Shown one piece after another: positions 23,708 through 32,700 of a stretch of DNA of 37,418 bases. Within the stretch, counting starts at the first letter, position 1. Every line of letters starts with the position of its first letter. The DNA is from Bacteroidia bacterium (GTDB taxonomy: Bacteria; Bacteroidota; Bacteroidia; AKYH767-A; OLB10): positions 1-37,418 of the forward strand of contig JAGOJO010000021.1 in assembly GCA_017995075.1 (NCBI GenBank), written 5' to 3'. The notes beneath the pieces were generated by a model. It was not told the DNA's origin. It worked only from the letters and a program-made list of their open reading frames with translations, and made no database searches. The translations under genes and the position numbers were made by a program.

Positions 23708-25078
23708 TTAATGGTGATGTTGCATATGACGGCTCATGATATCCACGAATTCGTCATGACTCACTTTTTTTACGTCCTTGGTGACCATTTGGTTCAGGTA
23801 TTCGAAAACTTTTCTGCCGCTCAGGTTCTCCACCACCCGCTGAACCGATTCCGGGTTCTTCAGATAACGATCTGTTAACTCCTTTAGTTTCTCCTCATCA
23901 AGCATATGAGCCTGACCATAACGCATATACTGGTCCATAATCATAGCCCGCGCATAGCTCTCAATCTCCTCTTTGCTGATCTGCATATTCTGATCTGCAT
24001 AGATTTTATTTTCGATCAGTCTCCACTTCAGATCGCGTGCATACTGATGATATTCCTTCGCCAACTGCTCGTCGGTGATTTTTTCGTTACTGAATTTCAA
24101 CCAACGCTTCAGAAACTCATCCGGCAAACTCAGGTTGGTATCCTTTAACATTACATCTTCAATTTCATGTTTCAGCGAATGCTCTGACTCATATGTATAA
24201 CCCTGAGCAATCTCTGCGCGGATTTTCTCACGGAAACTTGCCAGATCCGTTACAGCACCTTCACCGTACACCTGATCAAAGAGAGCCTGGTTGAATTCAG
24301 CCTTCTCTACCTTATTAATACGTTCGAGGGTAAAACGGAAATCTTTATTGTAATCCTGCACATTGCCTTCCTTAATACCCAGGAGGTATTTCACTTCATC
24401 TTCCGCACGAATACTCGCCACCGGATTGAACACAACCACGTCGCCGTTTTTAATTCCAACGAATTTATTTCTTGCAGCTTCATCGCTTACTTTAGAGATC
24501 ATCATGAAAGCCTGATTGCTCAAGCCATTTTCCACCTCTGCCCCTGCAGCATCAATTTCACGGAAGGTACCATATACAGAACAATCTGCATCTGTTACTT
24601 CCGGACTTGTATAATTCCCAAAGCGACGTGCCAGTTTATCGATTTCCTCATCGATCATTTTTTCATCTACCTGGATATCATAAGCTGTAAAAGTATGAGA
24701 AGGAGGCAGAGTGAGATTCACCTGAGGAGCCAATGCCATATCAAAAGCGAACTCAAAATCAGCCGGCTGATCCCAGTTCATATCAAAGTCATTATCCGGT
24801 TTCGGCATTGGATTTCCCAAAACCTGCAACTGATTTTCGGAGATAAACTTATCCACTGAATCAGCAACAATCCGATTCAGCTCATCCACCAGCACCGACT
24901 TTCCGTACATTTTACGAACCAGACTTTCCGGCACATGACCCGGACGAAAACCCGGCATTGAAACTTTCTTTTTATACTTGCGGATCGCGCTATCCACCTG
25001 CGGTTTGTAATCATCCGGGGATAACTTCACTTTCAACACTGCATTCAGCGCGTCAATGTTCTCTTGAACGATATTCAT
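23708..25078 (-). CDS. tig: Trigger factor, ribosome-associated chaperone
   Basis: Trigger factor binds nascent chains at the ribosome exit tunnel. The 456-residue protein starts MNIVQENIDALNAVLKVKL and has the ribosome-docking signature PGFRPGHVPESLVRKMYG at about 40-57. A degenerate prolyl-isomerase region follows, as in other Bacteroidota, and a long helical C-terminal arm full of charged residues. The C-terminus is His-rich (RHMQHHH). The frame extends to 25123, but the conserved start is at 25078. It opens the tig-clpP-clpX set. Confidence 0.93.
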   Translation of the reverse strand: MNIVQENIDALNAVLKVKLSPDDYKPQVDSAIRKYKKKVSMPGFRPGHVPESLVRKMYGKSVLVDELNRIVADSVDKFISENQLQVLGNPMPKPDNDFDMNWDQPADFEFAFDMALAPQVNLTLPPSHTFTAYDIQVDEKMIDEEIDKLARRFGNYTSPEVTDADCSVYGTFREIDAAGAEVENGLSNQAFMMISKVSDEAARNKFVGIKNGDVVVFNPVASIRAEDEVKYLLGIKEGNVQDYNKDFRFTLERINKVEKAEFNQALFDQVYGEGAVTDLASFREKIRAEIAQGYTYESEHSLKHEIEDVMLKDTNLSLPDEFLKRWLKFSNEKITDEQLAKEYHQYARDLKWRLIENKIYADQNMQISKEEIESYARAMIMDQYMRYGQAHMLDEEKLKELTDRYLKNPESVQRVVENLSGRKVFEYLNQMVTKDVKKVSHDEFVDIMSRHMQHHH

Positions 25079-25210
25079 ATTAATGGAATGGTATTTTGTA
25101 TCTAAATGATTCGGATAGAACAAAGAGTAGAAACGGGCACGATGATTCCGGATCTGATCTATCCGTTAATGACCAGTCCCGGTTTGCTTTCCGGGAAGGT
25201 TGTAATTAAG

Positions 25211-25237
25211 TGATCCCGAACTATACATCCGGGATCA
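25211..25237. other. 8-bp stem-loop TGATCCCG/CGGGATCA
   Basis: TGATCCCG (25211-25218) and CGGGATCA (25230-25237) form a perfect hairpin with an 11-base loop, downstream of the tRNA-Leu trailer repeats on the minus strand. A smaller TCCCGG/CCGGGA stem lies at 25177-25196. Neither has a strong T-run. They may end or protect the tRNA transcript. Confidence 0.45.
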
Positions 25238-25250
25238 CCAATTAACTTCT

Positions 25251-25389
25251 TGTGCGCATGGAGGGACTTCCCTCGGCTCGCTCGGGATAAACTTCTCCCC
25301 CCTCCATTCTTGTGCGCATGGAGGGACTTCCCTCGACTCGCTCGGGATAAACTTCTCCTCCCTCCATTCTTGTGCGCATGGAGGGACTC
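25251..25389. repeat. 60-nt tandem repeats containing the tRNA-Leu 3' end (2 full, 1 partial)
   Basis: Units at 25251-25310 and 25311-25370 differ at two positions (25276/25336 and 25299/25359). A third partial copy from 25371 is the true 3' end of tRNA-Leu. Each unit begins TGTGCGCATGGAGGGACT, the complement of the tRNA 3' terminus. A segment with CCCTCGGCTCGCTCGGG follows, which resembles the small palindromic repeats dispersed in many Bacteroidota. Open frames crossing the array (CAWRDFPRLARDK repeats) are not believed to be genes. Confidence 0.85.
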
Positions 25390-25454
25390 GAACCCCCACG
25401 CCTTTCGGCACCAGATCCTAAGTCTGGCACGGCTACCAATTACGCCACATGCGC
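25373..25454 (-). tRNA. tRNA-Leu (anticodon UAG)
   Basis: On the minus strand the acceptor stem GCGCATG (25454-25448) pairs with CATGCGC (25380-25374), with discriminator A at 25373. The anticodon arm is CCAGA-CTTAGGA-TCTGG, giving anticodon TAG for CTA codons. A long variable arm (TGCCGAAAGGCG) marks a class II tRNA, and the T-arm GGGGGTTCGAGTCCCTC is normal. CCA is not encoded. The trailer contains the tandem repeats described separately. Confidence 0.95.
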
Positions 25455-25665
25455 AAGAATAAATGATGTAAAAGAACTATGAATTCAACCAGACACTTGT
25501 GAATTCCATTTCCCGAATTGAATTAAACCGGATAGCGACAATCTGCCATTTTCCGGATCTGCTTCGAAACGGTCGGCAAAAATAGCAATCTTTTTTGGGA
25601 AAAACAGTGCCACGTATAGGATACTTTCTGATTTTTGCACCGTAGAATCAAGCAATTAAGAAAAA

Positions 25666-26571
25666 ATGACATATAAAAGCCTCGACCCCAAAGAACTGAA
25701 GACCCAGGAAATACATGCTTACATGTTAGGCGCCATCGCTCCCCGACCTATTGCATTCGTCAGCAGCATCGACCGTGAAGGCCAGGTTAACCTGAGTCCA
25801 TTCAGTTTTTTCAACGCATTTGGCTCGAACCCTCCTACTGTTATATTCAGTCCTGCGCTCAGAGGACGCGACGGACAGACAAAGCATACACTGGAAAACG
25901 TCAGGCAGATTGACGAGGTAGTCATAAACATTGTCAATTATGCCATGGTACAGCAAATGTCGCTGGCCAGTACCGAGTATCCCAAAGGAGTCAACGAATT
26001 TGTCAAGTCGGGATTCAACATGGAGCCATCCCTGCTCGTAAAGCCACCGCGCGTAAAAGAATCGCCTGCACAATTAGAATGCAAAGTCAAACAAATCATC
26101 CAAACCGGAGTAAAGGGCGGAGCAGCCAACCTGGTGGTCTGTGAAATTGTCATGATCCATATCAGCGAGGACGTCCTGAACGAAAAAGGCGGCATTGACC
26201 CGTTTAAAATAGATCAGGTTGCACGATTAGGGGGCGATTGGTACTCCAGAGCATCTAAAGGATTGTTCGAAGTCCCTAAGCCATTAACGACACTTGGAAT
26301 CGGAGTAGATGAAATTCCGGCCGAAATCAGATTCAGTAAAATTCTTTCCGGGAACGATCTCGGACTACTCGGAAACACAGAAAAGTTCCCTTCCGAAGCT
26401 GAAATTTCTTCGTTCGCCAACAGAGAAGATGTCAAAAAACTCTTCCATGCACTACAGGGCGACACAGAGAATTTAACAATGGCAGTACATCTGGCAGCTC
26501 ACCATCTACTCGAAAAAGGAGAGGTAAGTGAGGCGTGGATGCTACTACTTACACATCATAAGAAAAGTTGA
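25666..26571 (+). CDS. Flavin reductase-like (FMN-binding) family protein
   Basis: The 301-residue protein has a flavin-reductase-like domain in its first 200 residues. APRPIAFVSSIDREGQVNLSPFSFFNAFGSNPPTVIFSP is the characteristic FMN-binding region of the family, and HTLENVRQIDEVVINIV follows. Relatives act as NAD(P)H:flavin oxidoreductases or flavin-binding proteins in the cytoplasm. The last 90 residues form a helical extension (SEAEISSFANREDVKKLF and HLAAHHLLEKGEVSEAW) that I do not recognise. A GATTTTTG box at 25630 is near the promoter consensus. The gene stands alone and ends before a strong hairpin terminator. Confidence 0.85.
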   Translation: MTYKSLDPKELKTQEIHAYMLGAIAPRPIAFVSSIDREGQVNLSPFSFFNAFGSNPPTVIFSPALRGRDGQTKHTLENVRQIDEVVINIVNYAMVQQMSLASTEYPKGVNEFVKSGFNMEPSLLVKPPRVKESPAQLECKVKQIIQTGVKGGAANLVVCEIVMIHISEDVLNEKGGIDPFKIDQVARLGGDWYSRASKGLFEVPKPLTTLGIGVDEIPAEIRFSKILSGNDLGLLGNTEKFPSEAEISSFANREDVKKLFHALQGDTENLTMAVHLAAHHLLEKGEVSEAWMLLLTHHKKS

Positions 26572-26677
26572 TTCCCCCTCTGAAAACACATTATTTTATC
26601 TCGTAAAAAGCAGAAAGAAATTTCTGCTTTTTTATTTCCCTCTGAGCCCCCTCTGAAAATGTTGATTTCCCCCTCTG
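26572..26677 (+). repeat. Three CCCCCTCTG motifs after the flavin reductase gene
   Basis: TTCCCCCTCTGAAAA (26572-26586), AGCCCCCTCTGAAAA (26645-26659) and TTTCCCCCTCTG (26666-26677) share a C5TCTG core. A fourth copy, TTTCCCCCTCTGA, lies at 32606-32618 before the large surface protein gene. Their role is unknown. They could be a regulator's site or a small dispersed repeat. Confidence 0.6.
26605..26632 (+). terminator. Terminator after the flavin reductase gene
   Basis: A 12-bp perfect stem AAAAAGCAGAAA/TTTCTGCTTTTT is closed by a GAAA tetraloop and ends in a T-run. It is about 33 bases after the stop codon. Confidence 0.88.
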
Positions 26678-26768
26678 TGATTGTTAATAAATTTCAGGAG
26701 AGACAGTGGTTCCCTACGCTTAGCAGAGATAAATTAGCACCACTCAACATCATTAACATTTAACCACA

Positions 26769-27254
26769 ATGGCAACTAAAAAAGCAAAACCTGCTAAGAA
26801 GGCTACTAAGAAAGCCGCTCCAAAGAAAGCCGCTAAAAAAGCTGCTCCAAAGAAAGCCGCTAAGAAAGCTGCTCCAAAGAAAGCCGCTAAGAAAGCTGCT
26901 CCTAAAAAAGCTGCTAAGAAAGCTGCTCCTAAAAAAGCTGCTAAGAAAGCTGCTCCTAAAAAAGCTGCTAAAGCCGCAAAAGCACCTAAAGCAAAAACAA
27001 AGCGTACACCTAACGCTGCTTTCATGAAAGCAATGACTCCAAGCGCTACGCTTGCTGCAGTTATTGGTAACGGTGCAGTACCACGTACTGAAGTAGTAAA
27101 GAAAATCTGGGGTTACATTAAAAAGAATGCCCTCCAGGACAAGAAAAACAAGCGCATGATCAATGCTGACGACAAGTTGAAAGCAGTTTTCGGCGGAAAA
27201 AGTCAGGTTTCAATGTTTGAAATGACTAAGCTTGTTAACAAGCACCTGTCTTAA
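26769..27254 (+). CDS. SWIB/MDM2-domain protein with histone-H1-like Lys/Ala repeats
   Basis: The 161-residue protein has two parts. Residues 1-77 are almost only Lys, Ala and Pro, with six tandem AAPKKAAKK units at 16-69, like the C-terminal tail of histone H1. Residues 78-161 form a SWIB/MDM2 fold (PSATLAAVIGNGAVPRTEVVKKIWGYIKKN, ending FEMTKLVNKHLS). SWIB domains occur in eukaryotic chromatin remodellers and in a few bacterial groups such as Chlamydiae. A nucleoid-binding, DNA-compacting role is likely but inferred. The gene stands alone between two strong terminators. Confidence 0.93.
   Translation: MATKKAKPAKKATKKAAPKKAAKKAAPKKAAKKAAPKKAAKKAAPKKAAKKAAPKKAAKKAAPKKAAKAAKAPKAKTKRTPNAAFMKAMTPSATLAAVIGNGAVPRTEVVKKIWGYIKKNALQDKKNKRMINADDKLKAVFGGKSQVSMFEMTKLVNKHLS
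26814..26975 (+). repeat. Six 27-nt tandem repeats coding AAPKKAAKK
   Basis: The six units fall into two DNA types. Units 1-3 use CCAAAGAAAGCC and units 4-6 use CCTAAAAAAGCT. Neighbouring units are nearly identical within each block, so the array probably grew by two separate rounds of local duplication. Confidence 0.85.
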
Positions 27255-27270
27255 TTCTTGATTGAAGTTT

Positions 27271-27309
27271 AAAAAAAGAAGCCATCTCTGCGAGATGGCT
27301 TCTTTTTTT
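27271..27309. terminator. Bidirectional terminator between the SWIB gene and the permease gene
   Basis: GAAGCCATCTC (27278-27288) pairs with GAGATGGCTTC (27292-27302) around a 3-base loop, and A7 and T7 runs flank it. It lies between converging genes. The remaining bases up to 27430 hold no other visible feature. Confidence 0.93.
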
Positions 27310-27430
27310 TGGACTTCTTCGATGCACGTAACGATGTAATCTTCGGTTTGCTAATCCTAGAACCGGATATAATAGCACACAAGACCGGGGAATTTTTCCT
27401 CCTGCAATTATCCGGAAAAGCTTTTCTGAC

Positions 27431-28534
27431 TCAGACCTTAGTATCAAAAGCGTCGCGCAGACCATTGCCCAACAGTGTAAACGAAAGCACCATTAAGGCG
27501 ATAGCACCGCCCGGAAATAATGCCAGCCAGGCAGCATCAACAACGATGTACGAATAATTTTCCTTGATCATCATACCCCAGCTGGGTGTAGGTGGTTGTG
27601 CACCCATTCCCAGGAAACTGAGTCCTGCTTCAAGTAATATCGCCGAGGCAAAATTGGAAGCTGCTATTACAATGACTGGACCCATAATATTCGGCAGAAT
27701 ATGTTTCATCATGATACGACCATTTTTATAACCCAGTGCCTTTCCAGCCTCCACGAACTGCAACTCCCGCAGTGAAAAAAATTGTCCGCGAACGAGGCGC
27801 GCTACTTCCACCCACATGGTTAATCCAACAGCGATAAACACCTGAATAAATCCCTTGCCGAGCGCCATGGTAATAGCAACCACTAATAGTAAAGTTGGAA
27901 TAGACCAGATCACATTTATAAACCAGACGATAATCCGGTCGGTGGTTCCGCGAAAATATCCGGCCAGAGCACCAAGACTAATTCCGATCACTAATGATAT
28001 AATCACAGCAATCAATCCTACCGACAACGAAATCCGGGTAGCTACAATCAAACGACTCAATAAATCGCGACCAAAACGATCTGTTCCCAGCCAGAATGTC
28101 CGCCGAACAACAACATCATTCCCCGAAAGCCGGGCATCTTCCCCCTTCAGCACCAGTTTATTCTCTACACCTTTTACAGTAGCATCGCCCACATATTCCT
28201 CGTAATAAATAGTATCGTTTACTCTTCTCCATGAAGCTACCGGAATAAGATTATGCCGAAGTGGTTTACCCGAGAATACGCGACTCAGGAAAGATGGTTG
28301 TTCGTTTTCCGGACGAGGAGTTTTCAGAAAATCGACCGAAGAACCGGGAGGAAGCAGACTAATTTGCAAACTCATTGCATTGCTGTCAGGACTATTATCC
28401 GGCACCAATACATAACAAAAAACGGCCAGCAACATCGCAGCAATAATCACATAAAAACCGAACATCGCACTTTTATGATGGCGTAGTTTATTCCAGGCCA
28501 ACTGCCCGGGCGATAGCGTGATTTCTTCTGACAA
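27431..28534 (-). CDS. ABC transporter permease, oligopeptide/dipeptide (OppC/DppC) type, TTG start
   Basis: The 367-residue inner-membrane protein has a first helix at about 24-44 and a periplasmic insert of about 110 residues. The typical DppC core follows: WLGTDRFGRDLLSRL, four to five helices and the ATPase-contact (EAA) loop EAGKALGYKNGRIMMKHILPNIMGP. It ends LLEAGLSFLGMGAQPPTPSWG and a last helix. It would import peptides or a nickel-type substrate with partner subunits, none of which is nearby. The start is TTG. The first ATG is at residue 24, inside the first helix, so TTG is preferred. A TATCTTTA box (28554-28561) lies 19 bases upstream. The 238-base gap to the next gene shows nothing else. 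Confidence 0.88.
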   Translation of the reverse strand: MSEEITLSPGQLAWNKLRHHKSAMFGFYVIIAAMLLAVFCYVLVPDNSPDSNAMSLQISLLPPGSSVDFLKTPRPENEQPSFLSRVFSGKPLRHNLIPVASWRRVNDTIYYEEYVGDATVKGVENKLVLKGEDARLSGNDVVVRRTFWLGTDRFGRDLLSRLIVATRISLSVGLIAVIISLVIGISLGALAGYFRGTTDRIIVWFINVIWSIPTLLLVVAITMALGKGFIQVFIAVGLTMWVEVARLVRGQFFSLRELQFVEAGKALGYKNGRIMMKHILPNIMGPVIVIAASNFASAILLEAGLSFLGMGAQPPTPSWGMMIKENYSYIVVDAAWLALFPGGAIALMVLSFTLLGNGLRDAFDTKV

Positions 28535-28553
28535 ACTCTTTCCTTTAGCGAGG

Positions 28554-28561
28554 TAAAGATA
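28554..28561 (-). promoter_or_regulatory. Probable -7 box TATCTTTA for the permease gene
   Basis: TATCTTTA on the minus strand matches TAnnTTTG except for the last base and lies 19 bases before the TTG start, supporting that start. Confidence 0.4.
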
Positions 28562-28772
28562 ATAGCTAAATCATTTAAACAAGAAACCAAATCAACAGAT
28601 AAGAAAGAGTAATGAAACAAGCTATGTTATTCTACAACATAAATAGAGACAAAACATCGATAATTAATCAGGGAACATCAATCTGAAAACAGAACTGACA
28701 AATACTCAAGCACAATAAACTAATGAAACCGGATTCTAATCCCCTATATATTTAAGAGCAAAGAAAGCCGGT

Positions 28773-29411
28773 TTAATTTTTGCAATTACAACTCGGCGAA
28801 AAATAAATATCCGTATCCGGCAACAGACTTCTGATATGATCCTGCTCTGCTTCTGAAAACAGAATACCTCTCAACTCCAGCACCTGCAGGTTATGGAGAT
28901 ACTTGATTTCATCAGGCAAACCCATCACTTCGTTGTCCCACATCTCAAGGGTTTGCAGCAACTCAAGGTTACCGATCTCCTTTGGCAACGTTTCAATCAG
29001 ATTGCGGTTAAGTCCGAGATAAGTCAGATATCTGCATTCACCGATCGATGCCGGAATCTCCTTCAGCTTATTATAGCCTACATCCAGCACCTGCAAATTT
29101 TTAAACTCACCAATCCATGCCGGTAATTCCCGCAGTTGGTTACGGGATAATTTCAGCACCTGCAACTTTTTGAACTGACGAATCTGCTCCGGCACTTCCT
29201 TCCTCTTCTGACGGCTCAGATCAAGAATAAAAACAGAGTCCGGTTGCAACAAGCCATCACCAAAACTTCTGTACACCCTTTGCGATGCAAGAGAAGCAGA
29301 ATCGAGCAATACCCTATCTGTATCTGCCGAATCCGCCACCTGGGCAAACAGGGACGAAGAACAACATATACTACCAAGAAAAAACACGAATACGATAGTG
29401 GCTCTGATCAT
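28773..29411 (-). CDS. Secreted leucine-rich-repeat protein
   Basis: The 212-residue protein has a signal peptide (MIRATIVFVFFLGSICCSSSLFAQ). After a linker come four to five leucine-rich repeats of 23 residues, with the pattern LQVLxLxxNxLxxLPxxIGxxxx, the plant and bacterial 'LPxxIG' class. The C-terminus ends in CNCKN, a possible capping or disulfide element. It is probably exported and binds a protein, but the partner is unknown. The frame extends to 29531, but the added residues would precede the signal peptide. A TATATTCG box lies four bases before the ATG at 29411. It follows ribF by 92 bases. Confidence 0.82.
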   Translation of the reverse strand: MIRATIVFVFFLGSICCSSSLFAQVADSADTDRVLLDSASLASQRVYRSFGDGLLQPDSVFILDLSRQKRKEVPEQIRQFKKLQVLKLSRNQLRELPAWIGEFKNLQVLDVGYNKLKEIPASIGECRYLTYLGLNRNLIETLPKEIGNLELLQTLEMWDNEVMGLPDEIKYLHNLQVLELRGILFSEAEQDHIRSLLPDTDIYFSPSCNCKN

Positions 29412-29415
29412 TTGA

Positions 29416-29423
29416 CGAATATA
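29416..29423 (-). promoter_or_regulatory. Putative -7 box TATATTCG for the LRR gene
   Basis: TATATTCG differs from TAnnTTTG at one position and is followed by TCAA and the ATG, the same four-base spacing as at murF and rsgA. It would give a leaderless transcript. Confidence 0.35.
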
Positions 29424-29503
29424 CGGAGTACTCCCTCCTTTAAAACGGCTGAAAAAGTTATTTATTGAGAACCGTATGTAAATAACTCTGAAAGCGGCAG
29501 AAA

Positions 29504-30436
29504 TCAGATCGAAGACAAGAGATGCAAACACTTCTCTACATCCAGTTGCATCTGTGAAATCAACTCCGCTGCAGAGTGAAATTTCAATTCCGGCCGGAGA
29601 TAATGATGGAAATGCAGCGTCATTGAGCGGCCATAAATATCTTCATCAAACCCCAGAATATGCACTTCAATGGAACGGTTGCCATTATCAAAAGTCGGCC
29701 GATGCCCGATACTCAGCGCACCATTCAGGAACTGACCATCCAGCTCCACTTTCACTGCATAAATCCCATTTGCCGGCACCAGTTTATCCGGATCAACTAC
29801 CTGCAGATTAGCCGTCGGGAAACCGAGAGTACGTCCCAGCTGCTGCCCCTTCACCACCCTACCGGTCAACATATACGGATAACCAAGCAACTGCGCCGCC
29901 ACCTCCACCTCTCCATTCTTCAAAGCCTTGCGGATACGGGTAGAACTCACTGCGATTGCATCAATTTCCTGCTCCGGAATTTCCTCCACCTCAAAACCAA
30001 GAGAAGGTCCCATTTCACGTAGAGCCTTCATACTTCCCTTCCGCTGATGCCCAAACTGATGATCATAACCAATCACCAAGCGCTTCACCCCCAACTTATC
30101 AACCAGGATATTCCGCACAAAATCATCGTATTCCATCTTCGAAAAATCAACTGTAAACGGCTGAATAACAAGATGATCAACGCCAAAAGAAGCCATTCTG
30201 GAAGCCTTTTCCTCCAGGGAACTCAACATTTCGAGACCAGCCTCCTGACCGAAAATCACCTTTCGTGGATGCGGATGAAAAGTCATCAAAACCACCTCCC
30301 CGTTCAGTTCCCGGGCCAAATCACGCACCCTGTTCAGCAACATTTTATGGCCGATATGCACTCCGTCAAACGTCCCAACTGTAACGATAGGATATTGAGG
30401 CTTAATGTATTCGTCGAGATGCTTATAAATTTTCAT
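29504..30436 (-). CDS. ribF: Bifunctional riboflavin kinase / FAD synthetase
   Basis: RibF phosphorylates riboflavin to FMN and adenylates FMN to FAD. The 310-residue protein has the N-terminal adenylyltransferase half, with TVGTFDGVHIGHKMLL, FHPHPRKVI, IGYDHQFGH and SSTRIRKAL. The C-terminal kinase half has GRVVKGQQLGRTLGFPTANL, NGIYAVKV and SIGHRPTF. All key motifs are present. The start at 30436 is chosen over 30463 because MKIYKHLDEY precedes the fold directly. It is divergent from atpD. No FMN riboswitch is evident upstream. Confidence 0.95.
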   Translation of the reverse strand: MKIYKHLDEYIKPQYPIVTVGTFDGVHIGHKMLLNRVRDLARELNGEVVLMTFHPHPRKVIFGQEAGLEMLSSLEEKASRMASFGVDHLVIQPFTVDFSKMEYDDFVRNILVDKLGVKRLVIGYDHQFGHQRKGSMKALREMGPSLGFEVEEIPEQEIDAIAVSSTRIRKALKNGEVEVAAQLLGYPYMLTGRVVKGQQLGRTLGFPTANLQVVDPDKLVPANGIYAVKVELDGQFLNGALSIGHRPTFDNGNRSIEVHILGFDEDIYGRSMTLHFHHYLRPELKFHSAAELISQMQLDVEKCLHLLSSI

Positions 30437-30438
30437 AG

Positions 30439-32076
<1,638 letters not shown>

Positions 32077-32099
32077 TTCCTCTCTTAAAACTGCGAAAA

Positions 32100-32339
32100 A
32101 TGTACCTCGAAATAATCACTCCTGATAAAAAAGTATTTGAAGGCGAAGTAAGCTCTGTTACCGTTCCCGGAACAAAGGGTCGCTTCCAGATGCTCGAAAA
32201 TCACGCCGCCATCATCTCAACGATGATCAATGGCTCCGTGAAAATCAAAACCTCAGCGGGCGAGGAACAATTCGACGTGAAAGGTGGAGTTGTAGAAATG
32301 CTGAACAATAAAGTGATTATTCTGGCTGAGTCAGTTTAA
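32100..32339 (+). CDS. atpC: ATP synthase epsilon subunit, short form
   Basis: The epsilon subunit forms part of the central stalk of F1. The protein is only 79 residues and contains just the N-terminal beta-sandwich (MYLEIITPDKKVFEGEVSSVTVPGTKGRFQMLENHAAIIS). The C-terminal two-helix domain that inhibits ATP hydrolysis in other bacteria is absent. Similar short forms are known in Bacteroidota, so this is likely complete. A strong terminator follows the stop. Confidence 0.93.
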   Translation: MYLEIITPDKKVFEGEVSSVTVPGTKGRFQMLENHAAIISTMINGSVKIKTSAGEEQFDVKGGVVEMLNNKVIILAESV

Positions 32340-32357
32340 TTATCTTAAAATAATCCA

Positions 32358-32388
32358 AAAAAGCCCCGGGAATATCCCGGGGCTTTTT
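32358..32388 (+). terminator. Terminator of the atpD-atpC operon
   Basis: GCCCCGGGA (32363-32371) pairs with TCCCGGGGC (32375-32383) around a 3-base loop, with A5 and T5 flanks, about 20 bases after the stop. The following 312 bases up to 32700 hold a CCCCCTCTG motif at about 32608 and the next promoter. I see no gene there. Confidence 0.93.
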
Positions 32389-32674
32389 CATTTTCCGGCA
32401 AACTTGATTTCACCCGTAAAATAATGTTTTTCAATTACTTGACAAATTGGAAATATTTTCTATTTAAGATGCCCGAAAATTCAGAGACCAGAAATAATCC
32501 AATTATATACGGAAGCTGGACACTAACCGGCTGAATGAAAAACCTGATTTATCACGAAAAACAGAGCCATTTTCACTGCTAAAATTCACCCATTCAGAGC
32601 AACCATTTCCCCCTCTGATAAGTATAATCACAAAAAAGTGACTTTTAAGCACCGGATTGTTGGTAAATTGCACT

Positions 32675-32682
32675 TATATTTG
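32675..32682 (+). promoter_or_regulatory. -7 box TATATTTG for the large surface protein gene
   Basis: TATATTTG fits TAnnTTTG exactly and lies 18 bases before the ATG at 32701. TTG triplets at 32657-32662 are upstream but closer than the ideal -33 spacing. Confidence 0.5.
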
Positions 32683-32700
32683 AGAATCAAACCACGCGCA

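Noticed and set aside
25251-25389. CRISPR-like tandem array
   Set aside because: Only two full units of 60 bases exist, with no unique spacers. The repeated part is the tRNA end, and no cas genes are present.
25242-25462. Open frames on both strands over the tRNA repeats (CAWRDFPRLARDK-type and MRTRMEGGEVYPER-type peptides)
   Set aside because: They are read through the 60-nt repeats and the tRNA gene itself. The periodic peptides are a by-product of the DNA repeat.
26753-27025. Minus-strand frame with AAFLGAAFLAAF repeats, looking like a hydrophobic membrane protein
   Set aside because: It is the exact antisense shadow of the Lys/Ala repeats of the SWIB protein.
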